A stretch of 50,892 nt of DNA from an uncultured Oceanospirillales bacterium (GCA_947040555.1 CAMRBW010000010.1:1-50892), one strand, 5' to 3'. Shown: positions 25,347 to 34,601, counted from the stretch's first letter. A program made the numbers and translations. The notes: a model not told the origin generated them from the letters alone.

Positions 25347-25703
25347 ATGAGTGAAGAATCGACAGCACCTTCCCGGCCTCAACGGTTGACAGAAACCCAG
25401 AAGGGCTGGATGTTGACTCAGGCCTATACCCGTCTGCAGCAACGTCAGTATGAAGATGCCCTGAAATTGCTGCAAGGATTACAGGTTTTACTGCCTGATG
25501 ATCCAGAAGTTTACTGTATGCTCAGTTACGTCCTGCTGATGGCGGACAAACCTGAAGAGTGTTTGGCTATGGCCGATAGATACCTGCAGTGTATTCCACC
25601 GGATACGGACACTCAGGAGATTTCCTGGATTCAGGGGCGAGCCCAGGTTCGTATAGAAAAAGTCCGTAGGGAGCAGTCGGGTTCGGAGGGGACAGAAAAA
25701 TAA
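25347..25703 (+). CDS. TPR chaperone, YscY-like
   Basis: 118 residues with two to three TPR-like helical hairpins (MLTQAYTRLQQRQYEDALKL, DPEVYCMLSYVLLMADKPEE), then a basic tail. YscY (about 114 residues, TPR fold) binds YscX and the export gate LcrD, and the gene order YscX-like, this gene, SctV agrees. ATG at 25347, 21 bases after the previous stop. A general LcrH-like chaperone is the alternative. Confidence 0.75.
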   Translation: MSEESTAPSRPQRLTETQKGWMLTQAYTRLQQRQYEDALKLLQGLQVLLPDDPEVYCMLSYVLLMADKPEECLAMADRYLQCIPPDTDTQEISWIQGRAQVRIEKVRREQSGSEGTEK

Positions 25704-25757
25704 TCCAGAGATAGCTTGCAGTCGATCGCTATCTTCCAGAGAGCTGCGGCAGGCTTT

Positions 25758-27851
25758 ATGAAAGCGATCGGCAAATCCATTTTAAGCGCCATAGGCAAGC
25801 GTAATGACCTTATACTTGCCTTTCTTTTGGTCATGGTTATTGTGCTCATCATTCTACCAATGCCGACGGTATTGGTGGATATTCTCATTGCCCTAAACAT
25901 GGGCCTCTCCACAATTCTTCTCATGACGGCGATCTACCTCAAGGGGCCGCTGGAGTTCTCAACCTTTCCGTCCGTCCTGTTGGTAACGACTCTTTTTCGT
26001 TTGGCGTTGTCTATCACAACGACACGACTGATTTTGTTACAAGGCGACGCTGGTGAAATAGTCTATACATTTGGAAATTTTGTGGTCGGCGGCAACCTAA
26101 CCGTGGGTATCGTAATATTTTTGATTATCACGATTGTTCAATTTTTGGTAATTACCAAAGGTTCTGAGCGGGTTGCAGAAGTGGCAGCACGTTTCTCCCT
26201 TGATGGTATGCCCGGTAAACAGATGAGTATCGATGCAGATATGCGTGGTGGTGCTATCGATATGGAAGAAGCCCAGCGTCGTCGGGGCTTAGTCGAGAAA
26301 GAGTCCCAGCTTTACGGCTCCATGGATGGTGCCATGAAGTTCGTTAAAGGTGATGCCATAGCGGGACTCATCATAATTTTTGTCAACCTTGCCGCGGGTG
26401 TGAGCATCGGTGTATTCAGTAAAGGTCTACCCGCTGGAGAGGCGCTGGAGCTCTACGCGATTTTAACGGTGGGTGATGGTCTGATATCACAGATTCCGGC
26501 TCTACTTATTTCTATCACCGCCGGTATGATCGTAACCAGAGTCTCCACTGAGGAAGCTACTGATCTGGGTAATGAGATAGGAACCCAGTTACTCAATAAG
26601 CCCAAAGCCTTAATGGTTGGTGGTGGCTTACTGTTGGGGTTTGCCCTGGTACCAGGCTTCCCGACACTGACTTTTCTCACGCTGGCCGGAATCATCGGAG
26701 GCGGTGGCTTCTACTTGATAAGGGAGCAAGCCAAAGCGGAGGAGGTCGAAGAGCAAGGGGGAATTCCGGCTATGCAGGCCGCTGCATCCGGTAAGCCTGC
26801 CAAAGATCAGAGACTGGATCAGCAAGAGGAGTTTACCCAGACTCTGCCGCTTATTATTGATGTGCCGACCACGCTGCAAAATCGCCTGGATACCAACGAA
26901 CTGAACAACGAACTGCTGAAAGTGCGTAAGGCACTCTATATGGATCTTGGGGTGCCATTTCCGGGTATCCATCTGCGTTTCAATGACTCTCTGGAAGATG
27001 ATCACTACAGCATCATGCTAAACGAGGTGCCAGTGGCTCATGGTCACTTTCGGGAGGGTTATGTTTTTGCCAGAGAGCAGTCAGAGCATCTGGACATGCT
27101 GAGAATTCCTTATGAAGGGGGTGAGCAGTTTATTCCCAATCTGGACACCCTCTGGGTTAAAGAAAACAAAAAGGATGCACTGGAGAAGGCCGGTGTGAGT
27201 TATATGAGTGATTCTCAGGTACTCACAAACCACTTGGCCTTTGTGTTGAAAAAGTATGCCGAGGATTTTATAGGTATTCAGGAGACGCGTTTCCTGCTGG
27301 AGCAGATGGAAGGTACGTTTGGCGAGCTGATAAAAGAAGTGCAGCGTCTTATACCCGTTAATAAAATTGCAGAAATTTTCCAGCGTCTTGTATCCGAGGA
27401 TATCTCAATCCGTAATCTGCGTACGATTCTTCAGGCTCTGGTGATCTGGGGACATAAGGAGAAGGAAGTCGTTCAGTTGACTGAATATGTTCGTGGTAGC
27501 CTCAAGCGTTATATTAGTTACAAGTACAGTAACGGGCAGAATATTTTACCGGTCTATCTGATGGATCAGGATCTGGAAGATATGATCAGGAGTGGTATTC
27601 GACAAACATCTGCGGGTGCCTATCTGGCGCTGGATCCGACAGTGACCGCCAAGTTCGTTGAAAAGATAAAAGCGACAGTTGGCAAGATTGGCCATCTTGA
27701 TAACAAGCCGGTCATCATCACCTCAATGGATATTCGCCGTTATGTCCGTAAATTGCTGGAAGCAGAAGTCTATGAGCTGGCGGTACTTTCCCATCAAGAG
27801 TTAACTGAAGATATTACTGTGCAGCCGCTTGGTCGGATCTCTATTAATTAA
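25758..27851 (+). CDS. sctV: Type III export gate protein SctV (LcrD/InvA)
   Basis: Major export-gate subunit that forms a nonameric ring in the inner membrane and receives substrates in its cytoplasmic domain. I prefer the ATG at 25758 ([20 protein letters not shown]), preceded by GGCAGG; the frame is open to a TTG at 25716. The product is 697 residues, near LcrD (704). The N-terminal half has about eight membrane helices and the highly conserved [58 protein letters not shown] and [17 protein letters not shown]. The C-terminal cytoplasmic domain starts near residue 355. It is strongly similar to Yersinia LcrD throughout. It ends the plus-strand cluster. Confidence 0.98.
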   Translation: MKAIGKSILSAIGKRNDLILAFLLVMVIVLIILPMPTVLVDILIALNMGLSTILLMTAIYLKGPLEFSTFPSVLLVTTLFRLALSITTTRLILLQGDAGEIVYTFGNFVVGGNLTVGIVIFLIITIVQFLVITKGSERVAEVAARFSLDGMPGKQMSIDADMRGGAIDMEEAQRRRGLVEKESQLYGSMDGAMKFVKGDAIAGLIIIFVNLAAGVSIGVFSKGLPAGEALELYAILTVGDGLISQIPALLISITAGMIVTRVSTEEATDLGNEIGTQLLNKPKALMVGGGLLLGFALVPGFPTLTFLTLAGIIGGGGFYLIREQAKAEEVEEQGGIPAMQAAASGKPAKDQRLDQQEEFTQTLPLIIDVPTTLQNRLDTNELNNELLKVRKALYMDLGVPFPGIHLRFNDSLEDDHYSIMLNEVPVAHGHFREGYVFAREQSEHLDMLRIPYEGGEQFIPNLDTLWVKENKKDALEKAGVSYMSDSQVLTNHLAFVLKKYAEDFIGIQETRFLLEQMEGTFGELIKEVQRLIPVNKIAEIFQRLVSEDISIRNLRTILQALVIWGHKEKEVVQLTEYVRGSLKRYISYKYSNGQNILPVYLMDQDLEDMIRSGIRQTSAGAYLALDPTVTAKFVEKIKATVGKIGHLDNKPVIITSMDIRRYVRKLLEAEVYELAVLSHQELTEDITVQPLGRISIN

Positions 27852-27883
27852 TAAAAAGATTGAATCACAAAGGACACAAGGGG

Positions 27884-27906
27884 CACAAAAAAAGCTTTTT
27901 GTTGTG
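27884..27906. terminator. Hairpin between convergent sctV and GNAT gene
   Basis: CACAAAAAAAGC pairs with GCTTTTTGTTGTG around the centre at 27894, giving an AT-rich stem with A and T runs on either side. It lies between two convergent genes and could end transcription from either. The stem is weak in GC. Confidence 0.4.
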
Positions 27907-27914
27907 GTTTAAAA

Positions 27915-28454
27915 TCAATGGCTGGTTGGAGGATCGTTGTCGTTTACGCGAGCAAACACATAATGATCAAAGAATTGGTCATTTTTGAAAATGTTTTGTC
28001 GAAGTACACCTTCCAACTCAAAGCCGCATTTCTGCAATACCTTCTGTGAAGCGATGTTATATTCCACAACGTCGGCGAAAATCCGTTTCAGACCCAGCTC
28101 TTGAAAGCAGTGATCCACCATCCAATCTAGGGCTTGAGTCATGAGACCTTTGCCCCAGTAGGATTCACCAATCCAGAAACCTATCTCACCACTGTAGCGA
28201 TGAACATCTGGCTGGATCACGATGCCAATCTCACCGATGGCTTCCTTGTTGTTGGCGATGACAAAACGAGTTCCTGCTTCATTGTCCCGTACGTACTGAA
28301 TCCAGTTTCGTGCCATTTCTATGGTGTAAGGGTTCGGGAAGCACTCTCTCTGGTTGATAGCAACGTTCGGATTATCACCATTGCGGGATAGTCCGGAGGC
28401 ATCGCCGTAGAGAAAATTGCGAATAACGAATCCGTTACTGAGGGAATGTTCCAT
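27915..28454 (-). CDS. GNAT N-acetyltransferase, RimJ/RimL-like
   Basis: Acetyl-CoA-dependent N-acetyltransferase; substrate unknown (N-terminal amines of proteins, or small amines). From the ATG at 28454 (MEHSLSNGFVIRNF) it has 179 residues; a start two codons earlier is also possible. Motif A (GEIGFWIGESYWGKGLMTQA) contains the GKG acetyl-CoA loop. LKRIFADVVEYNIASQKVLQ and KCGFELEGVLRQ are the motif B region typical of RimL-type enzymes. It is convergent with sctV and divergent from nagK. No sign that it belongs to either system. Confidence 0.85.
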   Translation of the reverse strand: MEHSLSNGFVIRNFLYGDASGLSRNGDNPNVAINQRECFPNPYTIEMARNWIQYVRDNEAGTRFVIANNKEAIGEIGIVIQPDVHRYSGEIGFWIGESYWGKGLMTQALDWMVDHCFQELGLKRIFADVVEYNIASQKVLQKCGFELEGVLRQNIFKNDQFFDHYVFARVNDNDPPTSH

Positions 28455-28551
28455 ACCCACATCCTGTTATGCATTGACAGGAAATGTATCGGCTGTTTAC
28501 CGTTTTTCTGACCAAGGTCAGCTATTTTTTAGAGGCAGATCACTTACCCTG

Positions 28552-28570
28552 AAACCGATTTCATCGGTTT
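28552..28570 (+). promoter_or_regulatory. Perfect inverted repeat in the nagK leader
   Basis: AAACCGAT (28552-28559), three-base centre TTC, ATCGGTTT (28563-28570), ending seven bases before the AGGAG ribosome site of nagK. It could be an operator for the ROK repressor or a leader hairpin. It overlaps the TTG that would be an alternative upstream start, which argues for the later GTG start of nagK. Confidence 0.4.
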
Positions 28571-28589
28571 GAAAAACAGGAGTGGTACA

Positions 28590-29507
28590 GTGCACTACGG
28601 ATTGGATATTGGCGGTACAAAAATCGAGATCACGGCCTTTAATTCTCAATTTGAGAGGGTAAATAGTCACAGGGTTGCTACCCCAAAAAGTGACTATCAG
28701 GAGTTTCTGACTACTCTCCAGCGACTTATTGATCAATTCGACTGTGAATATGACACTTTTGGAACAGTTGGGCTGGGTATTCCCGGTGTTGAAAATCAGG
28801 AAACAGGTGTTCTCCATATCTCCAATATACCCTGTCTCCATGGTCAGACGCTCAGAGCGGATCTGGCTGCGTTGATTAGCCGCCCGGTGGCGGTTGAGAA
28901 TGATGCCCGTTGTTTTGTCTTTTCCGAGGCTTTTGGTGGTAGTGCAAACAGTTATCGTCGTGTATTTGGCACCATCCTTGGCACGGGAGCCGGAGGTGGT
29001 ATCTGTATCGATAAGAGCATTTATAGCGGAGCCAGCAATCTCGCCGGGGAGTGGGGGCATACTTCTCTGCCTGCCAAGCTTCAGCAGAAGTACCAGTTGC
29101 CTCTACATAATTGTGGTTGTGGACTTTCTGGCTGCTATGAGCGTTATATTGCCGGACCGGGGATTGCTAATCTATACCACCACTTCAGTCAGAAAGAAGC
29201 CACGACACCGGAAGTGATTGAGTTGATGCGTGCCGGTGATGTCGAGGCTGTGAAGACCTTTGACTGCTTTATCGATATTGCCGGTGCTGCTCTGGCGAGC
29301 CTGGTGTTGATCGTGAATCCAGATGTGTTTGTGATGGGGGGAGGGGTCTCCAATATTCAAGAGATCTACGAACGTCTGCCGAATGCGGTCACCGGTCATC
29401 TTTTTGGAAATAACACGAGTCCAGCCATTCTGGCACCGACTTTTGGTGATTCTGGCGGTGTCCGTGGTGCTGCTATCCTGGGTAGCCAATTGGAGAACGA
29501 TCAGTAA
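28590..29507 (+). CDS. nagK: N-acetylglucosamine kinase NagK (ROK family)
   Basis: Phosphorylates free cytoplasmic GlcNAc to GlcNAc-6-phosphate, feeding NagA. The GTG at 28590 (HYGLDIGGTKIEITAFNSQF follows) lies eight bases after AGGAG; the frame is open to a TTG at 28569. The product is 305 residues (E. coli NagK 303). Motifs: ATP loop DIGGTK, sugar-binding VENDARCF and LGTGAGGG, catalytic EWGHTSLP, and the zinc cluster CGCGLSGCYERY. The overall order and wording (GLGIPGVENQETGVLHISNI, LRADLAALI) follow E. coli NagK closely. It faces nagC. Its presence implies a source of unphosphorylated GlcNAc inside the cell. Confidence 0.92.
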   Translation: MHYGLDIGGTKIEITAFNSQFERVNSHRVATPKSDYQEFLTTLQRLIDQFDCEYDTFGTVGLGIPGVENQETGVLHISNIPCLHGQTLRADLAALISRPVAVENDARCFVFSEAFGGSANSYRRVFGTILGTGAGGGICIDKSIYSGASNLAGEWGHTSLPAKLQQKYQLPLHNCGCGLSGCYERYIAGPGIANLYHHFSQKEATTPEVIELMRAGDVEAVKTFDCFIDIAGAALASLVLIVNPDVFVMGGGVSNIQEIYERLPNAVTGHLFGNNTSPAILAPTFGDSGGVRGAAILGSQLENDQ

Positions 29508-29567
29508 GTGGTAATTACGTGATCAACATCACAGACTACGACGCCGTGTGTCTAGTTGTTACGGCAG

Positions 29568-30785
29568 TTACCTCAAATCTTGTTTGAGTATCTGCCAGAG
29601 AAGGCCCTGTTCAAGCAGGGCTCTTCGTACAAGAGCATAAGCCCCCAGCCACCGTTTGCTGTACATATCTGATTTTACCAGCTGGATCTCCGGAGCATCA
29701 AAAAACGAAACTGTCTGTTGTTTTAGGCTCTGTCTGATGACGGGTTCAATAACATCAAAGGCTTCGGTGATCTCTCCAGCCAGAATAATTTTTTCGGGGC
29801 TGAGCAAGTTGATGCTCATGGCCATAACCCTGCCGAGGTCAGATGCCGCTTTCCTTAACAGCGCTATTGCCAGTTCATCACTCTGATTGGCTGCACGACA
29901 GATTTCTTTAATATTTGAACTAGCGGTCAGGATAGATGGCACTCCGGCCTTTACCTGCTGGTGGCAGCGCTCTTCGATCGCTTTGTTTGAAACATAGGAT
30001 TCCAGACAACCAAAGTTGCCGCAATAGCACTGAACACCGAATGGGTCGATTTGAATATGACCGATCTCGCCAGCAGCCAGAGAGCTGCCTTCGTAAAGCC
30101 TGCCATCCAGTATCATTCCCGAACCAACACCATTATGCACGCTGACCAGAACAGTGTTGGCACATTTATACGTTGTCTCCAGCATATGTTCGGCCAGAGC
30201 AATGGCAGAAGAGAAGTTGCAGGCAAAACAGGGCAATCCTGTTGTATTTGTAAGCTCTTCGGCAAGAGGAAGATTATGTGCCCGCATGTGTGGCATATAA
30301 TGAACGACACCGGTTTTTGAATGCACAAGTCCTGGTGTTGTGATGCCAATGCCAATCAACTTTTTGGTGATTTTTTCCTGTTTTTTCAGGAAAGACTGCG
30401 CTGTTCCGGTAATCTGCTGAACATAGTGTTCGGGGGTGGATGCCGTCAGAGGGTCATTCTGTTCGGCCAGAAGATTGCCAGACAAATCACAGAGACTGAA
30501 ATGAATGTTATGGCGTCCGGCACTGATGGCCAGTATGTGAATATCGCCGGTATTAGCGGTCAGGGAGACGGCTGGCCGTCCCCTGTCGCTGTTTTGCGCC
30601 TCTATCTCCCGCACCAGACCACTATCGATCAGCTGTCGGATAATACGAGTAACGCTCCCGGCTGCCAGCTGGCACTGGCGGGCAATCTGGATACGTGAAA
30701 TCGCCCTCTGCTCAACAATAATTTTGAAGACTGCAGAGATATTTTTTTCTTTAACAAAATCCAGATTGGCTATGACAGCCGGCAT
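29568..30785 (-). CDS. nagC: ROK-family transcriptional repressor, NagC-like
   Basis: Predicted GlcNAc-6-phosphate-responsive repressor of the nag genes. 405 residues (E. coli NagC 406). N-terminal winged helix-turn-helix: RIQIARQCQLAAGSVTRIIR then QLIDSGLVREIE. The ROK domain has IGIGITTPGLVHSKTGVVHY, HNGVGSGMILDGRLYEGS, GEIGHIQIDPFG and the zinc cluster CYCGNFGCLESYVS. It is the third gene of nagB-nagA-nagC, 12 bases after nagA, so it would autoregulate through the divergent nagB/nagE region where operator-like repeats occur. Mlc is the alternative name, but linkage to nagBA supports NagC. Confidence 0.92.
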   Translation of the reverse strand: MPAVIANLDFVKEKNISAVFKIIVEQRAISRIQIARQCQLAAGSVTRIIRQLIDSGLVREIEAQNSDRGRPAVSLTANTGDIHILAISAGRHNIHFSLCDLSGNLLAEQNDPLTASTPEHYVQQITGTAQSFLKKQEKITKKLIGIGITTPGLVHSKTGVVHYMPHMRAHNLPLAEELTNTTGLPCFACNFSSAIALAEHMLETTYKCANTVLVSVHNGVGSGMILDGRLYEGSSLAAGEIGHIQIDPFGVQCYCGNFGCLESYVSNKAIEERCHQQVKAGVPSILTASSNIKEICRAANQSDELAIALLRKAASDLGRVMAMSINLLSPEKIILAGEITEAFDVIEPVIRQSLKQQTVSFFDAPEIQLVKSDMYSKRWLGAYALVRRALLEQGLLWQILKQDLR

Positions 30786-30797
30786 GCTTCTATCCAG

Positions 30798-31961
30798 TTA
30801 ATCAAGAATGATTGAACCACCGCTGATGGTGCCTCTTACCTTGAAATCCCGGTCAAGGATGGTCAGGTTGGCGAATGCATCTTCGGCAATAACTCCGTAC
30901 TCCTGTTCTCTGCCGAGGGCTCGGGCAGGATTGAGAGTCGCCATTCTAACGGCAATTTCAGCCGGAATGCCATGCTCAATAGTGTTGGTTACGGCTTCAA
31001 TCATGGTGAGTGCGGAACCGCCCAGCGTACCATCGGCTCCCGTGCACTTGCCGTTTTTGTGGTAAACGGTGTGTCCGCCAAACTCGAACTGCTCGAGATC
31101 AGAACCGGCAGCGGCCGTTGCGTCGGTTACCAGAACCAGACGATCTTGCATAATGGTACGGGCAATACGCAGGTTTTCCCACGACAGGTGATAGCCATCA
31201 GCAATGATGCCGGCGCAGAGAACATCGCTGTCAAAGGCTGCACCAACGACACCGGGTTCACGGCTAGTCAATGGCGACATGGCATTGTGCAGGTGCGTAA
31301 TAAAACGGGCACCGGCTTTTTCTGCTGCTTTTGTCTCGGCACAGGTTGCGTTGGTGTGACCAATAGAGACGACAATGCCCGCTTCACTGAGCTGACGAAT
31401 AGTCTCAGTACCCACCATCTCCGGTGCCAGAGTGATCTTGGTGATGGTTTCGGCGTGGCTGCACAGGTAATCAAGCATCTCTGCGGATGGCTTTCGGATC
31501 AGATCCGGATCATGAATACCTTTGCGGGCGGGATTCAGATAAGGCCCTTCGATATGCAGCCCGGTCAGCCTTTCAGGGTATTTTTTCTGATAGGAAAAAA
31601 CGACATCGATCGCCTTTTTGATATCTTCATCAGTGGCAGTAATCAGTGTCGGCAGATAGGTTGTGCACCCGAAACGCAGGTTGGTTTCGTGGATGATATC
31701 CAGCGTTTTTTCGGAGATATCGGTATTCAGATTAACGCCGCCACAACCATTGAGTTGCACATCAATGAAACCGGGAGTGACGGTTAGACCTTGTAGGTCA
31801 ATGGTTTCATAACCTTCCGGCATATCAGACAGCTGACCAATTTTTTCAAAGCGATTGCCGTGAATGGCTATCGCCTGAATTTCCTGCTGGTCGGGGTTTC
31901 CCGTCAACAGGGAGAAGTTGGTCAGAACATAGCTGGTTGCGCTGTTCATACTCTTCTGCAT
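30798..31961 (-). CDS. nagA: N-acetylglucosamine-6-phosphate deacetylase
   Basis: Removes acetate from GlcNAc-6-phosphate to give glucosamine-6-phosphate. 387 residues (E. coli 382). Metal and substrate residues are visible: LNGCGGVNLNTD, HIEGPYLNPARKGIHD (metal Glu), SIGHTNATCAET, FITHLHNAMSPLTSREPG, and the catalytic Asp in LVTDATAAAG. It lies 16 bases after nagB and 12 before nagC. An ATG four codons downstream (31949) is an alternative start; neither has a strong ribosome site, which suggests coupling to nagB. Confidence 0.97.
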   Translation of the reverse strand: MQKSMNSATSYVLTNFSLLTGNPDQQEIQAIAIHGNRFEKIGQLSDMPEGYETIDLQGLTVTPGFIDVQLNGCGGVNLNTDISEKTLDIIHETNLRFGCTTYLPTLITATDEDIKKAIDVVFSYQKKYPERLTGLHIEGPYLNPARKGIHDPDLIRKPSAEMLDYLCSHAETITKITLAPEMVGTETIRQLSEAGIVVSIGHTNATCAETKAAEKAGARFITHLHNAMSPLTSREPGVVGAAFDSDVLCAGIIADGYHLSWENLRIARTIMQDRLVLVTDATAAAGSDLEQFEFGGHTVYHKNGKCTGADGTLGGSALTMIEAVTNTIEHGIPAEIAVRMATLNPARALGREQEYGVIAEDAFANLTILDRDFKVRGTISGGSIILD

Positions 31962-31977
31962 ATTAGGTTAGTCAGTA

Positions 31978-32772
31978 TTAAATCAGATTGTTGGATTCGA
32001 TGTCCTGGAAGTAACGCAGGGTGCGTACTTTCAGCTCAAGGGTGGCCGGGTCGTCACTGACCATAATTGACTTTGGATGAATCTGCAGGGCAGAGATGGT
32101 CCACATATGGTTGACGGCACCTTCGATGGTCATCTTTACGGCATTGGCCTTGTTGGCACCGGTTGCCAGAACCAGAATCTCGCGGGCATCAAGCAAAGTA
32201 CCCACACCAACAGTCAGAGCCAGTTTTGGAACTTGGTTGATGTCGTTGTCAAAGAAGCGGGCATTGGCCTGCCGGGTCTCTTCGGTCAGGGTCTTGACAC
32301 GGGTGCGGGATGCCAGTGAGGAGCCTGGTTCGTTGAAGGCGATATGACCATCGTTACCGACACCGCCCATAAACAGTTCAACACCGCCCAGCATCTTGAT
32401 CTTATCTTCGTAACGCTGGCATTCTGCTTCCAGATTTTCTGCATTACCATTGAGAAGATTGATATTCTCGGCTGAAATGTCGATATGGTCGAACAACTCA
32501 CGGTGCATGAACGAGTGGTAGCTTTCCGGATGATCTTTAGCCAGACCGCAATACTCGTCCATGTTGAAGGTAATAACATTCTTGAAGCTGATTTCACCTT
32601 CGCGATGCAGGCGAATCAGTTCACGATAGACGGGAATCGGCGTGCCACCAGTGGGCAGACCCAGTACAAAAGGGTGTTCCGCTGTAGGTTTAAAGGCATG
32701 GATGCGATTAACGATGTAACGAGCGGTCCAGGTGCCGACTTTTTCAACACAACTCAGAGGAATAAATCGCAC
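31978..32772 (-). CDS. nagB: Glucosamine-6-phosphate deaminase
   Basis: Converts glucosamine-6-phosphate to fructose-6-phosphate and ammonia, connecting amino sugars to glycolysis. I place the start at the GTG at 32772 ([20 protein letters not shown] follows), which has AAGGA eight bases upstream and matches the E. coli N-terminus MRLIPL; the frame is open 18 codons further. The product is 264 residues (E. coli 266). Signatures: [20 protein letters not shown] with the catalytic Asp, and [20 protein letters not shown] with the His/Glu pair. First gene of nagBAC, divergent from nagE. Confidence 0.97.
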   Translation of the reverse strand: MRFIPLSCVEKVGTWTARYIVNRIHAFKPTAEHPFVLGLPTGGTPIPVYRELIRLHREGEISFKNVITFNMDEYCGLAKDHPESYHSFMHRELFDHIDISAENINLLNGNAENLEAECQRYEDKIKMLGGVELFMGGVGNDGHIAFNEPGSSLASRTRVKTLTEETRQANARFFDNDINQVPKLALTVGVGTLLDAREILVLATGANKANAVKMTIEGAVNHMWTISALQIHPKSIMVSDDPATLELKVRTLRYFQDIESNNLI

Positions 32773-32855
32773 GGTTTTGCTTCCTTTTTGGGAGTTTCTT
32801 TGAAGCCGCCCACCCCAATAAGGCATACAGGTACGGCTTTATTACATGGCGGCTA

Positions 32856-32876
32856 TTATTTATCGACGAAAAATAA
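32856..32876. promoter_or_regulatory. Candidate NagC/ROK operator 1
   Basis: TTATTT, nine bases, AAATAA: a palindrome of the AT-rich kind bound by NagC and Mlc, with centre ATCGACGAA. It lies about 85 bases upstream of the nagB start in the divergent nagB/nagE region. Confidence 0.45.
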
Positions 32877-32891
32877 ATAGCTACTTTTTTT

Positions 32892-32946
32892 CACGACAAA
32901 CGCCTTGTATAGTTGCGTTTCGGGCTTAAGCATGGTTTTTGTCGTG
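32892..32946. promoter_or_regulatory. Long-spaced inverted repeat in the nagB-nagE region
   Basis: CACGACAAA (32892-32900) and TTTGTCGTG (32938-32946) are perfect nine-base inverted arms 37 bases apart, between the two operator-like sites. The spacing would put both arms on a similar face of the helix. The binding protein is unknown. Confidence 0.45.
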
Positions 32947-32957
32947 TTTTATTCGCC

Positions 32958-32975
32958 TTTTCTTTTCCGAGAAAA
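32958..32975. promoter_or_regulatory. Candidate NagC/ROK operator 2
   Basis: TTTTC, eight bases, GAAAA, with centre TTTTCCGA, about 100 bases from operator 1. Two operators roughly this far apart, allowing a repression loop between divergent nagB and nagE promoters, are known for E. coli NagC. Here this is inferred from spacing and composition only. Confidence 0.35.
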
Positions 32976-33036
32976 ATTAAATCTGCAAACTCATATACCT
33001 CTTTATAGGTTATGTAACAACGTGAAGGCATAAATA

Positions 33037-34467
33037 ATGAACATGTTTGGTTATCTACAAAAACTGGGTAAGGCGCTGATGCTGCCTATAGCCGTCCTGC
33101 CAGTGGCGGCAATGTTGCTTCGTCTGGGGCAGCCGGATCTGCTGGATATTGCCTTTATGGCAAAGGCGGGAGATGCGATCTTCAGCAATCTGCCCATCCT
33201 GTTTGCCATGGGTATTGCTGTGGGGCTGGCCTTTGATGGTGGTGGTGCTGCTGCCCTGGCAGGTGCCGTGGGTTATTTCATTCTGACGGCTGCGGCCGGA
33301 ACAATTAATGAATCCATCAATATGTCATTCTTTGGCGGCATTATCGCCGGTATCGTAGCCGGTCACAGCTACAACCGCTTCCATGATGTCTCACTGCCTG
33401 CCTACCTGGGCTTCTTCTCCGGTAAGCGACTGGTGCCGATTATGACCGGTCTGTTCATGCTGGCGATTGCATGGGTTGCCGGTTATGTCTGGCCTTCCAT
33501 TCAGTCCGGCATTGATGCCGTTGGTCATGGTATTTCTGAGTCCGGCTCAATCGGTCAGTTTCTATATGGAACCCTGAACCGTGCTCTGATTCCTTTCGGT
33601 CTGCACCACGTTCTGAACTCTTACTTCTGGTTCGGTCTGGGTGATTTTGTCAATGAGGCTGGCCAGGTTGTGACCGGTGACCTGAATCGCTTCTTTGCCG
33701 GTGATAAGACGGCAGGTGTCTTTATGACTGGCTTCTTCCCGGTGATGATGTTTGGTCTGCCTTCTGCGGCGCTGGCCATGTATCTGACGGCAAAGAAAGA
33801 ACGTAAAGCTCAGATTGGTGGTGTACTGTTCTCTGTAGGTCTGACGGCATTACTGACCGGTATCACCGAGCCTCTGGAATTCATGTTTATGTTCCTGGCT
33901 CCGGCGCTGTTCGCCGTTCATGCTGTTCTGACCGGTCTGTCTATGGTGATTACCAATGCCATGGGAACCTTAAACGGCTTTGGTTTCTCAGCGGGTCTGT
34001 TTGACCTGATGCTGAACTGGGGTCTGGCGACCAATCCTGGCACTTTGCTGGTGATCGGCTTCTGTTTCTCTGTACTCTATTTCGTCGTGTTCTACTTCGG
34101 TATCAAGATATTTGATCTGAAGACTCCAGGCCGTGAAGACGAAACTGAGGTAGAAGCCGCTGACATTGCCGCCGTGGCAGCAGCTGCAGTCAGCACCGGT
34201 AAGCTGGAAGGTGATCCTGAAGCGATTGAATACATCCGCGTACTGGGTGGTCTGGATAATATCACCAGTATTGATGCCTGTATTACTCGTCTGCGTCTGG
34301 TTCTGAAAGATACATCCATCGTTGATGATGCCGTTCTGAAGGGAATGGGAGCTATGGGTGTTATGCGACTGGATAACAATAATATTCAGGTTGTTCTTGG
34401 CACTAAGGCCGAGATTGTGGCTGGTAAAATGAAGCAGGTTAAGCAGGGCGTGATGGCTACTGCCTAA
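33037..34467 (+). CDS. nagE: PTS N-acetylglucosamine transporter, EIICB (NagE-like, no EIIA)
   Basis: Imports GlcNAc and phosphorylates it to GlcNAc-6-phosphate. 476 residues: the glucose-family EIIC membrane domain (about 1-365; FGYLQKLGKALMLPIAVLPV, FGLHHVLNSYFWFGLGDF, ITEPLEFMFMFLAP), a linker rich in Ala and Glu, and EIIB (about 385-470) with the phosphorylated cysteine C415 in SIDACITRLRL. E. coli NagE carries a C-terminal EIIA domain as well; it is absent here, so a separate EIIA (Crr type) must act in trans. GAAGG precedes the ATG. Divergent from nagBAC, with operator candidates between, and followed by a terminator. Confidence 0.95.
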   Translation: MNMFGYLQKLGKALMLPIAVLPVAAMLLRLGQPDLLDIAFMAKAGDAIFSNLPILFAMGIAVGLAFDGGGAAALAGAVGYFILTAAAGTINESINMSFFGGIIAGIVAGHSYNRFHDVSLPAYLGFFSGKRLVPIMTGLFMLAIAWVAGYVWPSIQSGIDAVGHGISESGSIGQFLYGTLNRALIPFGLHHVLNSYFWFGLGDFVNEAGQVVTGDLNRFFAGDKTAGVFMTGFFPVMMFGLPSAALAMYLTAKKERKAQIGGVLFSVGLTALLTGITEPLEFMFMFLAPALFAVHAVLTGLSMVITNAMGTLNGFGFSAGLFDLMLNWGLATNPGTLLVIGFCFSVLYFVVFYFGIKIFDLKTPGREDETEVEAADIAAVAAAAVSTGKLEGDPEAIEYIRVLGGLDNITSIDACITRLRLVLKDTSIVDDAVLKGMGAMGVMRLDNNNIQVVLGTKAEIVAGKMKQVKQGVMATA

Positions 34468-34503
34468 CGATTCTTCTTCTGCCTGTTAAAATACCTGCCT
34501 CTT

Positions 34504-34547
34504 AAAATACCCGGTTGGATTGAACAGATCTGACCGGGTATTTTTTT
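34504..34547 (+). terminator. Rho-independent terminator of nagE
   Basis: AAAATACCCGGTT (34504-34516) pairs with ACCGGGTATTTT (34533-34544), loop of about 16 bases, followed by TTT. It sits 37 bases after the nagE stop. Confidence 0.85.
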
Positions 34548-34570
34548 GTCGTATACATTTTCAGGATCAG

Positions 34571-34601
34571 AAAAATAAAAAAACCGACCCTAAGGTCGGC
34601 G
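34571..34601 (-). terminator. Rho-independent terminator of the porin gene
   Basis: On the minus strand GCCGACC, TTA, GGGTCGGT is followed by a T-run interrupted by one A. It lies 25 bases past the porin stop. Together with the nagE terminator it insulates two convergent genes. Confidence 0.85.

Noticed and set aside
29518..29533. CRP-like palindrome (CGTGA, six bases, TCACA)
   Set aside because: It lies between two convergent genes, nagK and nagC, where no promoter is expected; probably chance or part of 3' structure.
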